The translations under genes were made by a program, and so were the position numbers. DNA of 64,000 bases, taken from positions 14,433,501 through 14,497,500 of the forward strand of contig OU862908.1 in assembly GCA_917880885.1 (NCBI GenBank), written 5' to 3'. Of the stretch, positions 11,401 through 26,400 are shown in pieces. This stretch comes from Limnephilus marmoratus. Its lineage: Eukaryota > Arthropoda > Insecta > Trichoptera > Limnephilidae. Position 1 is the first letter of the stretch. The number at the start of each line of letters is the position of its first letter. The notes under the pieces were generated by a model. That model was not told where the DNA came from, searched no databases, and was given only the letters and a program-made list of their open reading frames with translations.

Positions 11401-14400
11401 GATATAATAACAGAACTTTCACGGAACGTCATAAATAACTTTAAAAAATGTGAGTAGAAAGTCTTTTTGTTTGTCTAGAAAAAAATAAAATAACAGGCCT
11501 ATAAAAATACTTTCAAGTGCAAAATCTCCTACTAATAAACCCCTTTTCCGATAAAGTTGTATTGTATAATGTGGCAAATTAAGTTGTTTAGAAAATGATC
11601 GGAAAGCATTTTAATATTTGTGCCAGAATTTCACGAAATAAAACGAAACATTGCAATATCGCACTATTTTTTCGGCATGAATCAAAAGGGGTGGGTTTCA
11701 ACGAATTTCGAATTGAGAATTAAATCTTATGCGGTCCGGCGTAAAGACTATAATGCATTTTGTACCAGTTAACGCCCCATTATAGTGGCGAACGGACGTT
11801 CCAAGACTCTACGTCGCTTGGTTCCGAGAAATCGATTTTAAATTTGTTTGTTATTATAATAAACATCTAATAAGAAAGGAGGAAATGTTTTTTACAAGCC
11901 TTTCCGAAATCAACCTGTAAAAAACAACTCTGAAATACCTTCTCCAACCTTTTCAAAAGCGTCTTCTCAAGCTTGTTAAGTATTTTTAAATCCCTCCCAA
12001 AAAGAGGCGGGGATTCCGATTTCGAATTTTTCAAGGACTAGTGGATCACCTTAGCTGATTCTTTAGGTTTAGATCGCAATTCTCGAGATTTTCTGCTCGG
12101 CCGTCATGATATTTGTTATCCTAGAATTTATTTAAGTCTTTATTTTTAAAAAAATGCAATGCTTCGAGATATGCATATTCGTCACAGTAAGCTGGTGCTA
12201 CATCATATTAATTATTTTAACCAAGCTCAAATAATTGCGTCTTTTATTCGGCGATTTAAGGAGCAGATTATAGTGAAACCTAATATGAAATAAGCCGACA
12301 GCAGAAATCGCCTCATTTCCGAGTTATTTGTATCACGGCAGTCTACAATGGCAACACCATCGCCTAGAAATTTGTTAATCCCGCCTTTGAGGTGATCCGC
12401 CGCCAAACGCACCGGGAGTCGGCCAAATCCCAGTCAATGGGCGTCAAGTGTTGCGGAAAAAGTCACAATCGTTTGTCATCCAAACAGAAAGTAATAAATA
12501 TTATTTTTAAACACGACGTTCCATTCACTGTACACGCTTACTACAAGTTTAGTATTGCGCATGTTTGTGGTCTATTCTTGGGGGTTGTGTATTGTAGTTC
12601 CTTGCATAATAATGGGACAAGAGGTACTCCCTTTGAAGTTATTGTGTAATGCACGTATTAGAGCTAAATCAATCAAATTTAAAGATTATGACTAAATATT
12701 AAGAGTGTTTCATTTGAATAAATAGCTTAGCTACCATACCTATTTTATTTTTATCAGGTTTAAAAATAATATGTTTTAATGATAAAAGTAGTCGTGGAAG
12801 CCATGGAACTAAATTTGTTTCAATTTGATGGTAACCAACACCTCTGCCGTAGGTCACCTTAGGTGATTTAGCAGGGGTGCCGGCGGGTGAAGTTTTTTAG
12901 GTCTTGGCGGCGGATGCGTTTGTCTCACTACTGCGTAGGGGACCGATCGGGAGAGGCCCATTTAGGGAGACCCTTTGATTTCTCCAGTTGGCTTCTCTCC
13001 ATCCATCGTCTCGCACCGCAACGGGAGGGACGGATTCACACGTCCATCATTCTTAGATACATGGACCCCCAGATTCCCTCATACTCTTTTCCTTTCAAAA
13101 CTTCTCACAGCATTTTAAAAAATAACACAGGCCCTGAATAAAATTATTTTCCTCAGTTCCTGTGTGGAGTTGATGTGAAAAAATTCTTAGGAAATATATT
13201 TATTATTATTATGTTATAAAAAAAACTCGTCACATTTGTCTTCGAATCAAAAGGGTTGGGGTTCAATTCCCCTTCAGCGGAAAAATGCATATTTTTCTCC
13301 CAGGAAACTTAGAATATGCTCTGTGTAATTCAGGGTTTCCCAACCAGTGGTCCGCAAGAGGGTAGAAGATGGTCCGCGATGGTCCGCCGGTCAATAAGCG
13401 AGCCAGCGCGCGGGCGGTCCCTGGTCGAGAAGTCTGAATAAAAAAATCGGGTAAATATTCAGTTTATCATTATTGCACCTGTGGCCAGTGGCCATTATGG
13501 TATTCCGTTTCGCCCCACCCCATCCTACCCCGTTCTACCCTCTCCGCTGTACTAAATATTCTGCTAGAATCCGTCCCTCCCTATCCCTTTCCGCCCCCTC
13601 CGTTATGGTAAATATTCTGCTAGAACCCGTCCTACCCTATCCCATTCCGCCCCCTCCGTTGTGGTAAATATTCTGCTAGAACCCATCCTACCCATCCCAT
13701 TATGACCCTCCCGTTGTGCTATCCGTCCCGGGTGCTACCCATGCCAGCTACGCCACTGACCACAAGCAGTGGCTTAGCCTAGTATGGGTGGCAAAGGTTG
13801 GGAACCGCTGGTATAATTGAACAAGTATTTGTAAGCGGACTTTTAGTGACTTTTCTAAAAAAATCATTACCCACCTGTTAGTAATTAACATTTCTGTTGT
13901 GTTAATAAATTTTAAAAACTAACCATCATCACCGTTTCTTCGCAGGGGTAGGCAGACAGGACGACCCGCCATCACATTTAAGCATCGTCTCAAACATACT
14001 CTACAATGTTCTGACTCTTGACATGGCCCGAGTAAAGTATCTGATTCACTTGATCGTGCCATGTCTTCCTCGTTCATATTCATATTGCCTTATTCACATT
14101 CAAACATCGTCTCAAACATACTCTACTATTGTTTTGAATCTTGACGTATTTTTTATTTTTTTTATTAATATTTGTTTCATTTACATTTTCATAATATAAC
14201 ATAATATAGCTTACATATTTTTATACACTCTCCTAAGAAAGCAAATGCTTGTATTTAGGAGAGGACAACTTGTTAATAACTTAAGAATTACTTAAAAAAG
14301 ATCCTTATCACAAACTAAAGAGTTTAACTTGTGAAGAGATTTAGACTTAACATATTTTAAAAGTTCATAGGAGTAATTAAACAAGAAATGTATATAGGAT

Positions 14401-17400
14401 GTACATATAACATTAGGAATAACAGTCAAAAATATATATAGGAGAAAATTAAAATTATATGGTGGTACTACCAAAATAAGAATTCTTTTTTTTTAAATTT
14501 TTGTAATTTTTTTCTGTTCGTATATCAGCGGGTAATTGATTAAATAATTTTATTCCTTTATATACATAGTGATTCTGTGCTGTTGTGGTTCGTACGGGAG
14601 GTACAGTTAGTCCACCAATAGAAGTATTCCTTATGCTAATATTTAGCAGTGGGGTAATATTTTTATTAAAGATATCTTTGTGTAGCTGAAGTAGTGCTAT
14701 TTTTTCGTAAAGTTTTGTAAGTAAGGGAACAGGGAATTGTTGGAATACGTTTTTTTTAGGATAATTTTTATAAGAATTTTTTGTATTGTTTCGGGTGGGA
14801 GAAGGGATGATTTGTATGCACCCCCCCAAGCTATGATTCCATATTGTAGTACAGAATGGGCAAGTGCAAAGTAAATTTCTTTTAATAATTTCTTGTATTT
14901 GATTCACTTGAGTGTGCCATGTGTTCCTCGCACGTCTTCGACTTCTTTTACCATTCACATTTGCATCATATATTCCCCTTAGACTCCTTTCTTAGTTCAT
15001 TCGCTCTACATAACAAACCATCGGTGGGTAACTTTCCTAATCTTACTCTTTACGCTTACATCAACCTTGCATTCTTTGTGGACCTTCACATTTCTCATAC
15101 GATCATACATGGTTTTAGTACACGCAAGACTCATAGATCTCATTTCAACAGCATTCAGTATACTTTCATCCTTCCTCTGCCAGTTCCATGCCTCACTGCC
15201 ATACATCATGGAGAATAAATTAAAAAAACCCTTCTTAATTTATTTAGGGAACCATTTATTGGGTAACAATTATTATAAGCAATAATTATCAGCCTGAAAC
15301 ACTCATCTACATTGAAAAAATCTTCCGAGAAAAGATACATGAGGCCAACGGGACTTGAACCCGTGTCCTTCTGATTGCCGGTCAGGTGCTCTCACCACAG
15401 AGCTATGGCGGCTTGTCTAATACCCGCCAAATAATTTAATATATACTAGTGTTTCATTCAACAATTACCGTTTATTACATTTTTCCACCTGAAAACAAAA
15501 AACAACCAACTTTATTTTTGTGAGAGAGGCATTGTTAGTGCTAAATCTCTCGCTAGGTGGCGTCGAGACAAATCATGCCTACATTTTTTGGTGAAAATGG
15601 TGTTTCAGGCTGATAATTATTGCTTATGATAATTGTTATTCTTTGTACTATGCATAAAAAATTTGTCTTAAGGCGATCCACTAGTTTTTATGGGAGGAGT
15701 TTAAAAATACTTGAAAAAAGCTTTTGGAAAGGTTGGAAACGGTATTTGAGAGTTTTGTTTTACAGGTTGATTTCGTAAAGGCCTGAAAAAAATATTAATT
15801 CCTGTTTTACGCATTGTTTATTGTAATAAAACGGAAATATTTCACGAAATCAAGCGACGCGGAGTGACGCGTCCATCTCCCGCTCTGTTCGGGGCGTGAA
15901 TGAGGTTTGGCGACTGTGGCGTGAACAGTTGTTCTTCGGTGGACGCCATAGGGTTCACTTTGAAAAACCGAATTCGTCGACTAGCGGCCGTATTGTAAAA
16001 TAACAACGCGAAAATGCATATTTTATTTTATTTTGGGAAGATTGGGTGTAAATATCAACTTTTTTTGCGATCATTATAAAATAAACTGAATTTTGCCACA
16101 TTATACAATAAAACCATAACCTAAAAGGGGTTTATAAATAGGAGAGTTTGGACTTGAAAGTGGGTTTTTTAGACGTCATACTTTATTTTTTTATAGGCTT
16201 ATTAAAAGACTTATAAAAAAAATGACCATAATTTTTAAGGGCCAAGGTATGTTCTACACGCAGTATTTAATTGAAGCATCTACAATACTTCTAAGCGATC
16301 ACATTTTCAAAACAAAAACATATGATTTTGTATGATTTTGCATTATTTACTATGGCTTCTTCTTAAACGTTAGTTTATCAATTAAAAATAATAACCATTT
16401 ATTGGATAACCAACACCTCTGCGATATGTCACCCCGAGCGGTTCGCTACTTTTGGTGACTTAGCAGGGGTACCCGGCTTCACGGGGTGAGGATTGTTCGA
16501 ATCTTGGAGGCATATACGTCTGTCCACCAAATGCATGACAGGCCGGATCGAGAGAGACTGGCGAAGGGAGACCTTTGACCTCTCCAGCAGGACTCTCCCG
16601 GAACATCACCTTGCACTGCAATGGGAACGTCAGATTCGTCCGTCACTCCAGGACACACTTACCCCCAGATTTCTACCCACTCCTCTCATTTTTTTCCTAC
16701 CCACAACTTCCTCTCCTTCCTATGCTAAAACGACCCTCCGCACAGCATCCCCAAATATTTTATAGGCCCTGAGGGGAATTATTTTCCTCAGATCATCGTG
16801 TGTGGAGTCAAAATAGTGAATAACATAATGGAAACTATTAAAGGCGAAACAGAATCCTCAAAAATAACCAATATTTATCGAATCAAAAACAGAAATTCTT
16901 TAAACAAATACCCAGCCATTGTTGTATCATTTCAAAATAAGGAAATTAGAGACCAAATCATCGACAAAAAAAGAAAATACGGTTTTTTGTCCACAAAAAA
17001 CTTTAACTTTCCAGAAGATAACAAAGTTTACATTAATGAACAACTGACACCACAAAATAAACACCTACTGTACCTGGCAAAATCATCAAGACTTGGATAC
17101 AAATTTATCTGGGCTAAAAATGGACACGTTATGATGAGAAAAGATGAATCAGCCCCAATCATCCAAATAAGACAGCCGGCAGACATTCCCGCAGAATAGA
17201 GGATCAAGTAACCATATTGCACGTGTAAATTTTTTTTTTCAACATGTCTGACGAAAATTTTTTGTATGAAAATTATATTTGTAATAATACTAATGAACTA
17301 AATAATCACTTTAGAGATATAAACTTTTCAGTTCTTAATATGAACATACGAAGCTTAAGAAAGCATTTTGATGAACTCTGTGTACTTCTCGAAAGTCTAG

Positions 17401-20400
17401 ATTTTTCTCCGAGTATTGTAATTTTAACAGAAACACAGATGAAAGAGGTAATCCCCTATAACCTTCCAGGATATGTCACTATTTCATCTGTATGCAAACA
17501 TACTGGGCACGATGGAATCACTGTATTTGTGAAAAATTGTTTTAAGAAAACTACCTTCAAAATTTTAGATTTTAAAACAGCTAATGCAATTGAATTAACA
17601 TTCAACCACAATAACTGTAATTATCTGATATTAGCTATATATAGATCACCTTCTTTAAATGAATCACTCTTCACTAACGAACTTAATTCATTTTTTAAAA
17701 CGGCTAACAAAAATAACTTCAACTTTTCAATATTAACTGGAGATATCAATATAAACATTAACGAAAATAACAAAAGAACAAACTCTATAAATGAATACTT
17801 AGATTGTTTGTCATGTGCAGGTTATCAGTCATATATAAACTCACCAACAAGAGAAAATCTGAATAATTCCACGACTCTAGATCACATATTTGTAAAAACA
17901 CACAAACACGTTAAAACTACTTCCTCAACTCTAAAAACAAATATTACTGACCACTACCCAACATTTTACGGACACAACATCTTAAACTCAAATTTAAAAG
18001 AATATTCTGATTCTGTTGAAAAAAATTATATTAATTACGTCACACTAAACAATCTACTTCAATCAGAAAAATGGGACAATATACTCTCAACATATAACCC
18101 ATATTCAGCATTAGAACTATTTTACAAAACCTTACAATATTACATTTCGAAATGCACTAATAAAATTGTTATCACTAATAGAAAATATAAAAAAATTAAA
18201 CCGTGGATCACTGTAGGACTAATAGTCTCCATTAAACAAAGAGATAAACTATACAGAGAGATGTTAAATTATCAAAAAGCCTGTCAAAAAAATAATGTAA
18301 TAATAATGTCTTTTATGAAAACTAAATATTTAATGTACAGAAATTTACTCAATAGGTTAATAAGAAGTTGTAAAAAGAAATACTTTTGTGAACAAATTGA
18401 TAATGCAAAAAATGATACTAAAAAAAAATGGAATATAATTAACGAAATAATGAACAAAAAAAAATAATATCAACTGATGTGAATGAGATTAAAATAAACA
18501 ACAATACTATTACTGACAAATCGACAATTGCAGAAAATTTTAACAACTTCTTTACAAATGTAGTAGATCAAGTACTTGAATCTTCTAGTAAAATTGATAA
18601 TACAACGCCCGTAGACTCATCTTTGCATTCAATCTCAACTTACGACACAATTAACTCCTTAGAATATTTTTCACCCATCACAACAAATGAAATTGATAAA
18701 CATATTGACGGTATTAAATCAACAAATTCTACAGGAATGGACGGTTTATCAGGTAACACACTAAAAAAAATTAAACAATATATTTTAACTCCTTTGCTAC
18801 ACATCTTTAATATATCCCTAAAAGAGGGACATTTTCCTGAACAATTTAAAATCTCCACCATAATACCAATTCACAAATCGGGTGAAAAGCACATATTAGA
18901 CAATTATAGACCTATCTCTTTAGTTTCAAACCTCTCAAAAATATTTGAAAAATGTATCAAAAGTAGAGTATTGAATTACCTAGAACAAAACAAAATTCTG
19001 TCCCAAAATCAATATGGCTTTAGAAGTAAGCTAAGCACTGAAGATGCAATATTCGATTTGACAAAAAAATTATACACATCTGTTGATCAAAACAAAAAAA
19101 GTCTAGCTATATTTCTAGACTTAAGAAAAGCCTTTGACACGGTAAATCACAATATACTTATAAAAAAAATTAATCAAATAGGTTTCAAAAAAGATACATT
19201 AAAAATTCTCACTAACTATCTCAAAGACAGAAAACAAAAAACAAAAATTGGGAATTTTTATAGTTCTGAAACAAGTATAAAACATGGAGTACCACAGGGT
19301 ACTGTGCTAGGCCCAGTTCTGTTTCTAATATATATAAATGATTTATGTAATTTTGTAATCCCTGGTAATATTGTATCTTACGCTGATGATACAGCAATAA
19401 TAGTAAATGGAAAATCATGGCTTGAAACTTTCTTAAATGCATCAAAATGTTTGGCACATGTCACATCCTGGCTAAATAGTAATAAACTCTTCCTAAACTA
19501 CAATAAAACATTTTACCTACCATTTTATAAAAACAGTAAAAACAAACCACCCAATAACCTTAAAATTAGAATACATATTGCTAACTGTAATCAAGTAACA
19601 TGCTCATCTTGCTTTGAACTTGGAAAAGTTGATAAGATCAAATACTTGGGTATATATATTGATACAAATTTAAATTGGCAATCACAAATTAATAATACCG
19701 TTTCTAAATTAAGATATCTTACGTACATATTTTACAGACTTAAAGAAGTGCTGAATATTGACAAATTGAAAATGATTTATTTTTCTTTGGTGCAATCTTC
19801 ACTCATGTACGGAATAATAGGATGGGGTGGTGCGCTTGATGTTTTTATAAAACCTTTGCAAACAACTCAAAATTATATTGTCAAAGTTATGTTTAATAGA
19901 ATTAAAACATTTTCAACACATGCTTTATACAAAGAATCTAAACTATTCAGTCTCCGTAAACTATTTATACTGCAAACTATGAAATATATCTATAAAAACA
20001 GAAACAAATTCGAAAAAAATGAAAACAGAACAAACATTAGAAATAATAATGTATTCTATACCCCTCAAACAAACACAAAACAAATGCAAACTCACAGTAG
20101 TTTTATTGGACCTCGCACTTTTAACCTTTTACCAAAAAATATCCAAGTTGCAACTAAACTTCAGCATTACATAAAAGAGTTAAAAATATGGCTATACGAC
20201 ACAGATGTAAAAACTCTATTTATTTAATTTTACATCAGTTTATACTTCTCACAAACTTTACACTTATTATTACACTTATAACTGTTATTACACTATACAC
20301 TAATTATTACCTTGTACACTATTGTACACACTTTTTGTACAAACTGTTTAAACCAATTTTAATATTTTTTTTGCTTGAATACCACTGTTTGTTTTTTCTA

Positions 20401-23400
20401 GGTACTAAAATAAAATATATTTAACTATAATATTACCCACGCACAGGCTGCGCCTTAGTGGGTTCCCATTATTTTTATTATATCTAAAATATGTAACTAT
20501 AAAATGTAAAATTGGGAAAAATAAAGGATTTAAAAAAAAAAAAAAATAAAAATGTAAAAAAAAACTGTGCCAAAAAAGAAAGGTAATTTAAAAAAAATGG
20601 AAATTCTTGCTAAAAAATGTTCCCACAATGATTTTAAAAACAATTGGGTAACATCTACGCTATTTTTGTTCAACATTCCAACAAAACCTCAAAGCATCGA
20701 AAGAATTCCGGATCGTGAATAACGACCAAACACCTGAAACACCTAATTTGTTGATAATACGAAAATGAGGAGTTATGAATGTGGGCCATGAGATTAGGGT
20801 CCGGGCCGCGTGGTGCGGTGTGGCTTGGTGTGGTTCGTTGTGGTTCGGCGTGGTTCGTGTGGTAGGTGGCCGCGGCCCCCCGGGGCGGCGCCCCTTTGGC
20901 GGCCCCTTTGAGCCCCGAGTGGGTGACATTTGGCACCATTCATCGCATTCACCGCATTCAGAGCTCCGACCGAATAGGGGCTGCCATTTTTTAATATTGT
21001 GTAGATACGCAAAACAGGAATGTGTTATTCGGTGTAAAAGTAGACGGATAAAAAAAAAACATGTTTTGTCGTTAAACATGAAGAGCAGGTACATTTACGT
21101 TATTTATTATTATTTTTATATGTAATTGTATTAGGCTTCCACACTTCAAGAGTGTTATTGAGCATAGATTCGAAGTGTAGACTAAGGGAAAGCGAATTAA
21201 TCCTATTAATTATTCTGACGTTATGAAATTATTTATCATACGTTTTATGTCCCTAACAAAATCGAGTTATTGCAAACGTCAGAAGAAAAGCAAACTAATT
21301 GTTGCCTTGGAAATGACATGTTTTTTTTAAATTAGGCAATTCACCCTATAAAAGTGCTTTGTTGGCATCGCAGTTAATACCAATCTCTAAAAATGAATCG
21401 CCTAAATGCATGTATGCGCATAACTTCCGAACAACTGCACCAAATTGGATTTTTTTTATGTTCGTTATTTTGTATAAAAGTACTGTTGAGCTGTGGCATT
21501 ATGAAATTTGTATAAAAAAATAAGTAATAGGTGGCACGCGAGCAGTTTGCAAACTGAATGTACCGGGAATGAATGTGTGGAATACGAGAGGTGTGTTGGG
21601 GTGGTGATGGGAGGGGAGGGGGTAGGAGCTGGAATCATAATAATAATAAACATAATACCTATGTTAAACATTGTTAAAGTCAATATCTTTGCCAATGATG
21701 AGGTAATACAATAATGATACTAAGGAAAAGAGAAAAAAAACAACTTAGTCAAAAGAAAATGGGGTGTTTTTTAAAATCGTGAAAATTAGAGAACATATAT
21801 GATTCCCTGTAATGGTATATTCATATTCAAGGCTCTCTGCTAGCAATCCGAAGGTCGCGGGTTGGGATCCCGGCGTGCACAAGTGAATTTTATTTCATTG
21901 ATTTGTGTAATTTCACAAACCATTAATTAAAAATAATATGTATTATATTTACAGCACCTTCCATAGAAGATAATCTCAGTGTCGCCCTGGTGTAAGATCA
22001 CCATTCAGAGTTGAAACGTTGCTTGAAATGGCTTTAGCCGTATTTGGTGACCAGATCTGAATAGGAAAATAATTTACCCATCTCCTTCTTCCTCATTTTC
22101 TTTCCCTCTCCACTATCTTCAACATACCCGAATTTGGGATGCCATAATTGGGACTTTCGTGTGGTATTCCCTTAAAAAAATATTTCGCTTCTTTGAGGTT
22201 TTTTTTTCAACTTTCAACTCTTTCTTCAACTTGGTACCCAGACTGTCAGTGCTTTTATATTAAATGAAAAACCTATTTCAATATTTTTATGAGACAATAC
22301 ATGACGGTATTACACAGGCGTGAATTTCAAACGCGGATTTAATAACATTTTTTTAACAATATTTCATAATAACATTTCTCCTCACATATATAATTTCCAC
22401 CAGGGTCTTTTAAAGGAAAATCGAGAGGGGAAGTAGGAATCTAGGGGTCAGTGGAAGCGACAGACGGATGAATCCATCCTTCCAACTGCAGTGCAAGGCG
22501 ATGGGTCGAGAGAGTCTGACTGGAGAGTTAGGGGGTTTCCCTCAACCAGGCTCTCTTGATCCGGCCCGTCACGCAGCAGATGGATGGACAGGCGCATCCG
22601 CCGCAAAGACATAGAAAAACCTCATCCATGAACCCGGGCACCCTTACTAATTCATCAAACTTAGTGATGTCGTGCCTAAATTGTACAGGTGGAGAGAATT
22701 ACTTAATCTTATTTAATCTAACCCGACGCCTGTCATTTTTTTCAAATATGTAATTTACTTCGATAACCATATTAAAAAGTGTGTAATTCTAGCTTGTGTA
22801 GGTATTTAATGTGTGTAATTTTTCCGCGTGTAATTCCGTCGATTTGATAGTGTACTAGTGGTACGTGAAATTCATGCCTTTGTAATTTCGTCCGACATCA
22901 CAAAATTTATGAGCTATGAGGGGAATTAATTCGGAATCTCCTGACTAACATCTTTGCTAATTAATGGTACTTATTCCTTTAAAACCACTGGAGCGAGCAC
23001 GCGAAATAAATAAATTTGCCTCGATTGCTCAAGATTTCCCAAAGACAATTTTAAAAATTTTTCGCCAACATTAAAAAAAATCATACCTTCGAATTTTAAC
23101 ATGGAGACATAAAAACTTATTATAGCCATATAGCCAATGAATTAACCTGTATTTTAGCGTTCATCTCATATTTGTAGGATTTATAAAAAAAAAATCATAA
23201 AGTTTATAACTGCGCGAATCTTAAGTGTTTGTTACTTTGAAACTGCAGTGAGGGGTCCTTATTCGAGTCAACACAGAATATTTTCGATTTCTGTATGATG
23301 TCTGTGGTATATACTTGATAATGAACGGTGCATATCTACGTAAAAATAACTTAATTTTAACAGCTTATTAAAAATTCAGCGTGAAAAAAAAATTTTTTAA

Positions 23401-26400
23401 ATCGTTCCAAAAAAGTCTAATTAAGCCGCCGCCATCCGAATTTCTACCGATTTCTTGCATATCTCCCTTAAACATTTGAAGTTTTTAAGCTCTTAAAAAA
23501 TATACGTTATTTTTTAAGATATTCCACACGCCGAAACGCAAATTATTTGAAATTCCCTCGATAGAAAAAAATCGCAAAGTATGCTCCGAAATTTTTTATT
23601 TTCAAGTCTGTTTCTGTTATTTTACAAGTTGATTGTTTATGTATGAAAAAAATCACAGTGTTTCTTTGAACGCTGTTTGAAACAGCCGTTAAGAGATTTT
23701 TTTCTCTATTTTAAACATTTTCACAATTTTCGCATCGATTTTATCACTTTAAATATTAGCGCGCTCCTCTAACATTCGTAATTACATATCTCTCCATCTT
23801 CTTCTCTTTGAGCGCGGTTGCGGCGCCTTAAGCATTTCAATAGCTTCGTTTTAAAATAAATGGCTGGCCATGGAAATGTTTCAAATAATTATTATAAATG
23901 TTACGAATGGTAGGAAAAAGTGGTTCAATTTTGGACCGCTATCAATCGCAGAAAAATAAAAATGGTCCATTTTTTTTACCACAATTGTTCCTGAGGTTAT
24001 AGTACATTATATGGTGTTTAATATTATTTGGGATAAATAATTCAATGACTCGAGTGAAAAAGGTAATTTTAATTAATGAAAATCTTCAAACGATCAACAT
24101 TAATTTACAAAATGATTTTAGTACCTATCGGGATCCCACCTACCGGAGTAACACTGTGACTGCAACCAGTCTGAAATAAATCTCAATAAGAATTTGCAAA
24201 CTAATTATCTAATGGCCTGAAATAACTAATAAAATGGGCAGTCTTTAATTCCCGCTGCGAGAGGATCTAACTCGGGATGAAGGTGAACCCTCGGCGAAAT
24301 ACAAAGGAGAGAAATACAGGACCGCGCTGGGAGGACGTCAAATATATGCAACTTCGTATTTTAAGTCGATATTTTTTATGAAATTTATCATTTTAAATTT
24401 TATTTATATTAGTATATTAGTAAATTTTATTAAGATTAGTATATTGATAAGTTCAGGACCAACCGTTAATAAATTGACAAATCAAAACAACCGTCATTAA
24501 AGAAAAAATAATCATTGATTGATGAAACGGAAAGAATGTTTTTTCTTCTTCGATATATTTTTCTGCCCGAAAATTTGGCTGTGTTTTAAGAAAAATGCTT
24601 GATATATGTGGGTATAGGTAATGAAAAAAATTTTGTGTAATATTTTCGTGATCTATCTTCTGTTAGTAGAGCCTTTTAAGGAGAGGAAGGAATTCTCGGA
24701 CCGAGAATAGTTGCATGTTGTATACGGAAGGAAGGTAACACAAATACCTGTAGATTGTTCGCCTGACTATTCGTTACGAATAACATGTTCTGTTGAAAAT
24801 AGGTAATCGTAAATCATAATTATAAACCTATTTAATTCACGATCAGTAAAAAAACTCAATAAATGTCGGTGTAAAAGTTGTCGGTAGGTCCTACATATCT
24901 TGGTTACAAATAAATTCGTGTAGAATAATACCTAATAATAATAATAATACAGGGTTTTCCAATAAGAGGTGTTATTTTGAATAGCCCGCTTTTTCGGTAG
25001 ATGTCATTTTTGAAGCTGTCATTTTTTTGACATTTGGTAAGTAGAAACTACGCCACTAATAAAAATGGAACGATACACGCTTCAACAACGCATTGAAATT
25101 ATTAAATTAAATTATTAAATTGAGGCTGGAGCAACAGTTACGGTGAATGGATTGCGCTATCGAGAGATGATTAATGATTTTTTATGGCCGGAATTGGATG
25201 GTATTGATCTGGACAACGTTTATTTTCAAAAAGACGGCGCTACGTGCCACAAATTCAACGAAACCATTGATCTTTTACGGGAAAAATTTCCGGACCGTGT
25301 TATCTGTCGAAGAGGTGATCACAATTGGCCACCGAGATCTTGTGTTTTAACACCTCGCGACTTCTTCCTTTGGGGTCACGTGAAAGAGAAGGTCTACGCC
25401 AACAGTCCAGCGTCTATTCAAGACCTCAAAGATGGAATTCGTGAGGCTATCGAGGACATAGGGCAGCCACTTTGCGATTTGGTTATGAAAAATTTTATGA
25501 AAAGGATATGTTCCTGTAAGCGTGGTCGTGGTGGTCATTTGCCTGATATTATTTTCCACTATTAATGGCATACCTTCCTCTTTATAATGAAATAAACATC
25601 CGATCATTTATATTAAAAAATGGCATTTTTCTTTGAATATCAAAATAACACCTCTTATTGGAAAACCCTCTATTTGGATGACTTGTATAGCGCCGTTTTT
25701 GTGAAAAATCACCTCAAGGGCGCTGTACAAACTTATAATACATATCTACAATCTTACTACTAACTACATACTAGATAAACCACTATGACATGACAACTTA
25801 TGGCTAAAATTGCATCCATCAGTTCATCGATCATCGATACGAAACTATTTGTACAATGATTTGACCAATGAACGCGATGCTGCTGTAAACGTGTACTGTA
25901 CCTACCTACAGGCAGAAAATATATACAGGACCATACTTACCTGGGAGGTCACTAGAGATTAACTCTGTTATTGTTATTGTAGAACTGTGTAATCATACAA
26001 AAAGATAGTAGCCAAAAAAAGTGAAAAATTTGTTGAGGATAATATTGTTGATTCCGAGTTTGAAACAATATGAGATCGAAAAAAATGGCGTAAATGCGTG
26101 GTTAGAAGCGTTGTCCCCAAAATACAGAGTTCCTGGGTTCGATTCCCAGTGGTGAGCGTTAACATTTTCTGTCTTGGTTTATTTCATGTTTAGTTTAGAT
26201 TTATTAGTTTTATCTTTTTAATAATAACAAACGTATTTATATGTTTTGTTGTGGAGACTTACTTTCATATAAACGTTTTCTTTCATGCTACACGAAAAAA
26301 TCGCAGTAAAGTGGCTATAACGATTGTATATTCAATTTTTATTGGAATAACTCTTGTTTTAATAATTTTTGAAGGTTATAAAGTAATATAACATTGAAGA

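Larger units (their letters stand above)
16814..20545 (+). mobile_element. CR1/Jockey-group non-LTR retrotransposon, 5'-truncated
   Basis: The layout is the C-terminal part of ORF1, an ORF2 with endonuclease and reverse transcriptase, a short AT-rich 3' UTR and a poly-A run at about 20530-20545. It inserted sense to the window, antisense to the Pax gene, in the 37-kb intron. One frameshift at 18456-18475 is the only clear break in ORF2. It is among the better-preserved coding transposons here. Confidence 0.88.

Noticed and set aside
15342..15417. Possible tRNA gene
   Set aside because: A and B boxes are present but the acceptor arms do not pair and the base before the anticodon is C. It sits inside a TIR element.
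20775..21125. Open frames of 70-140 codons on both strands in the GC-rich patch
   Set aside because: Frames open simultaneously in several phases because of GC composition, with Trp/Gly/Arg or Pro/His/Thr repeats. No domain is recognised.
25347..25607. Minus-strand frame of 86 codons
   Set aside because: It is an antisense shadow of the mariner-like transposase.
26098..26165. Possible tRNA gene
   Set aside because: Only the T arm is well paired. It is treated as a SINE head.
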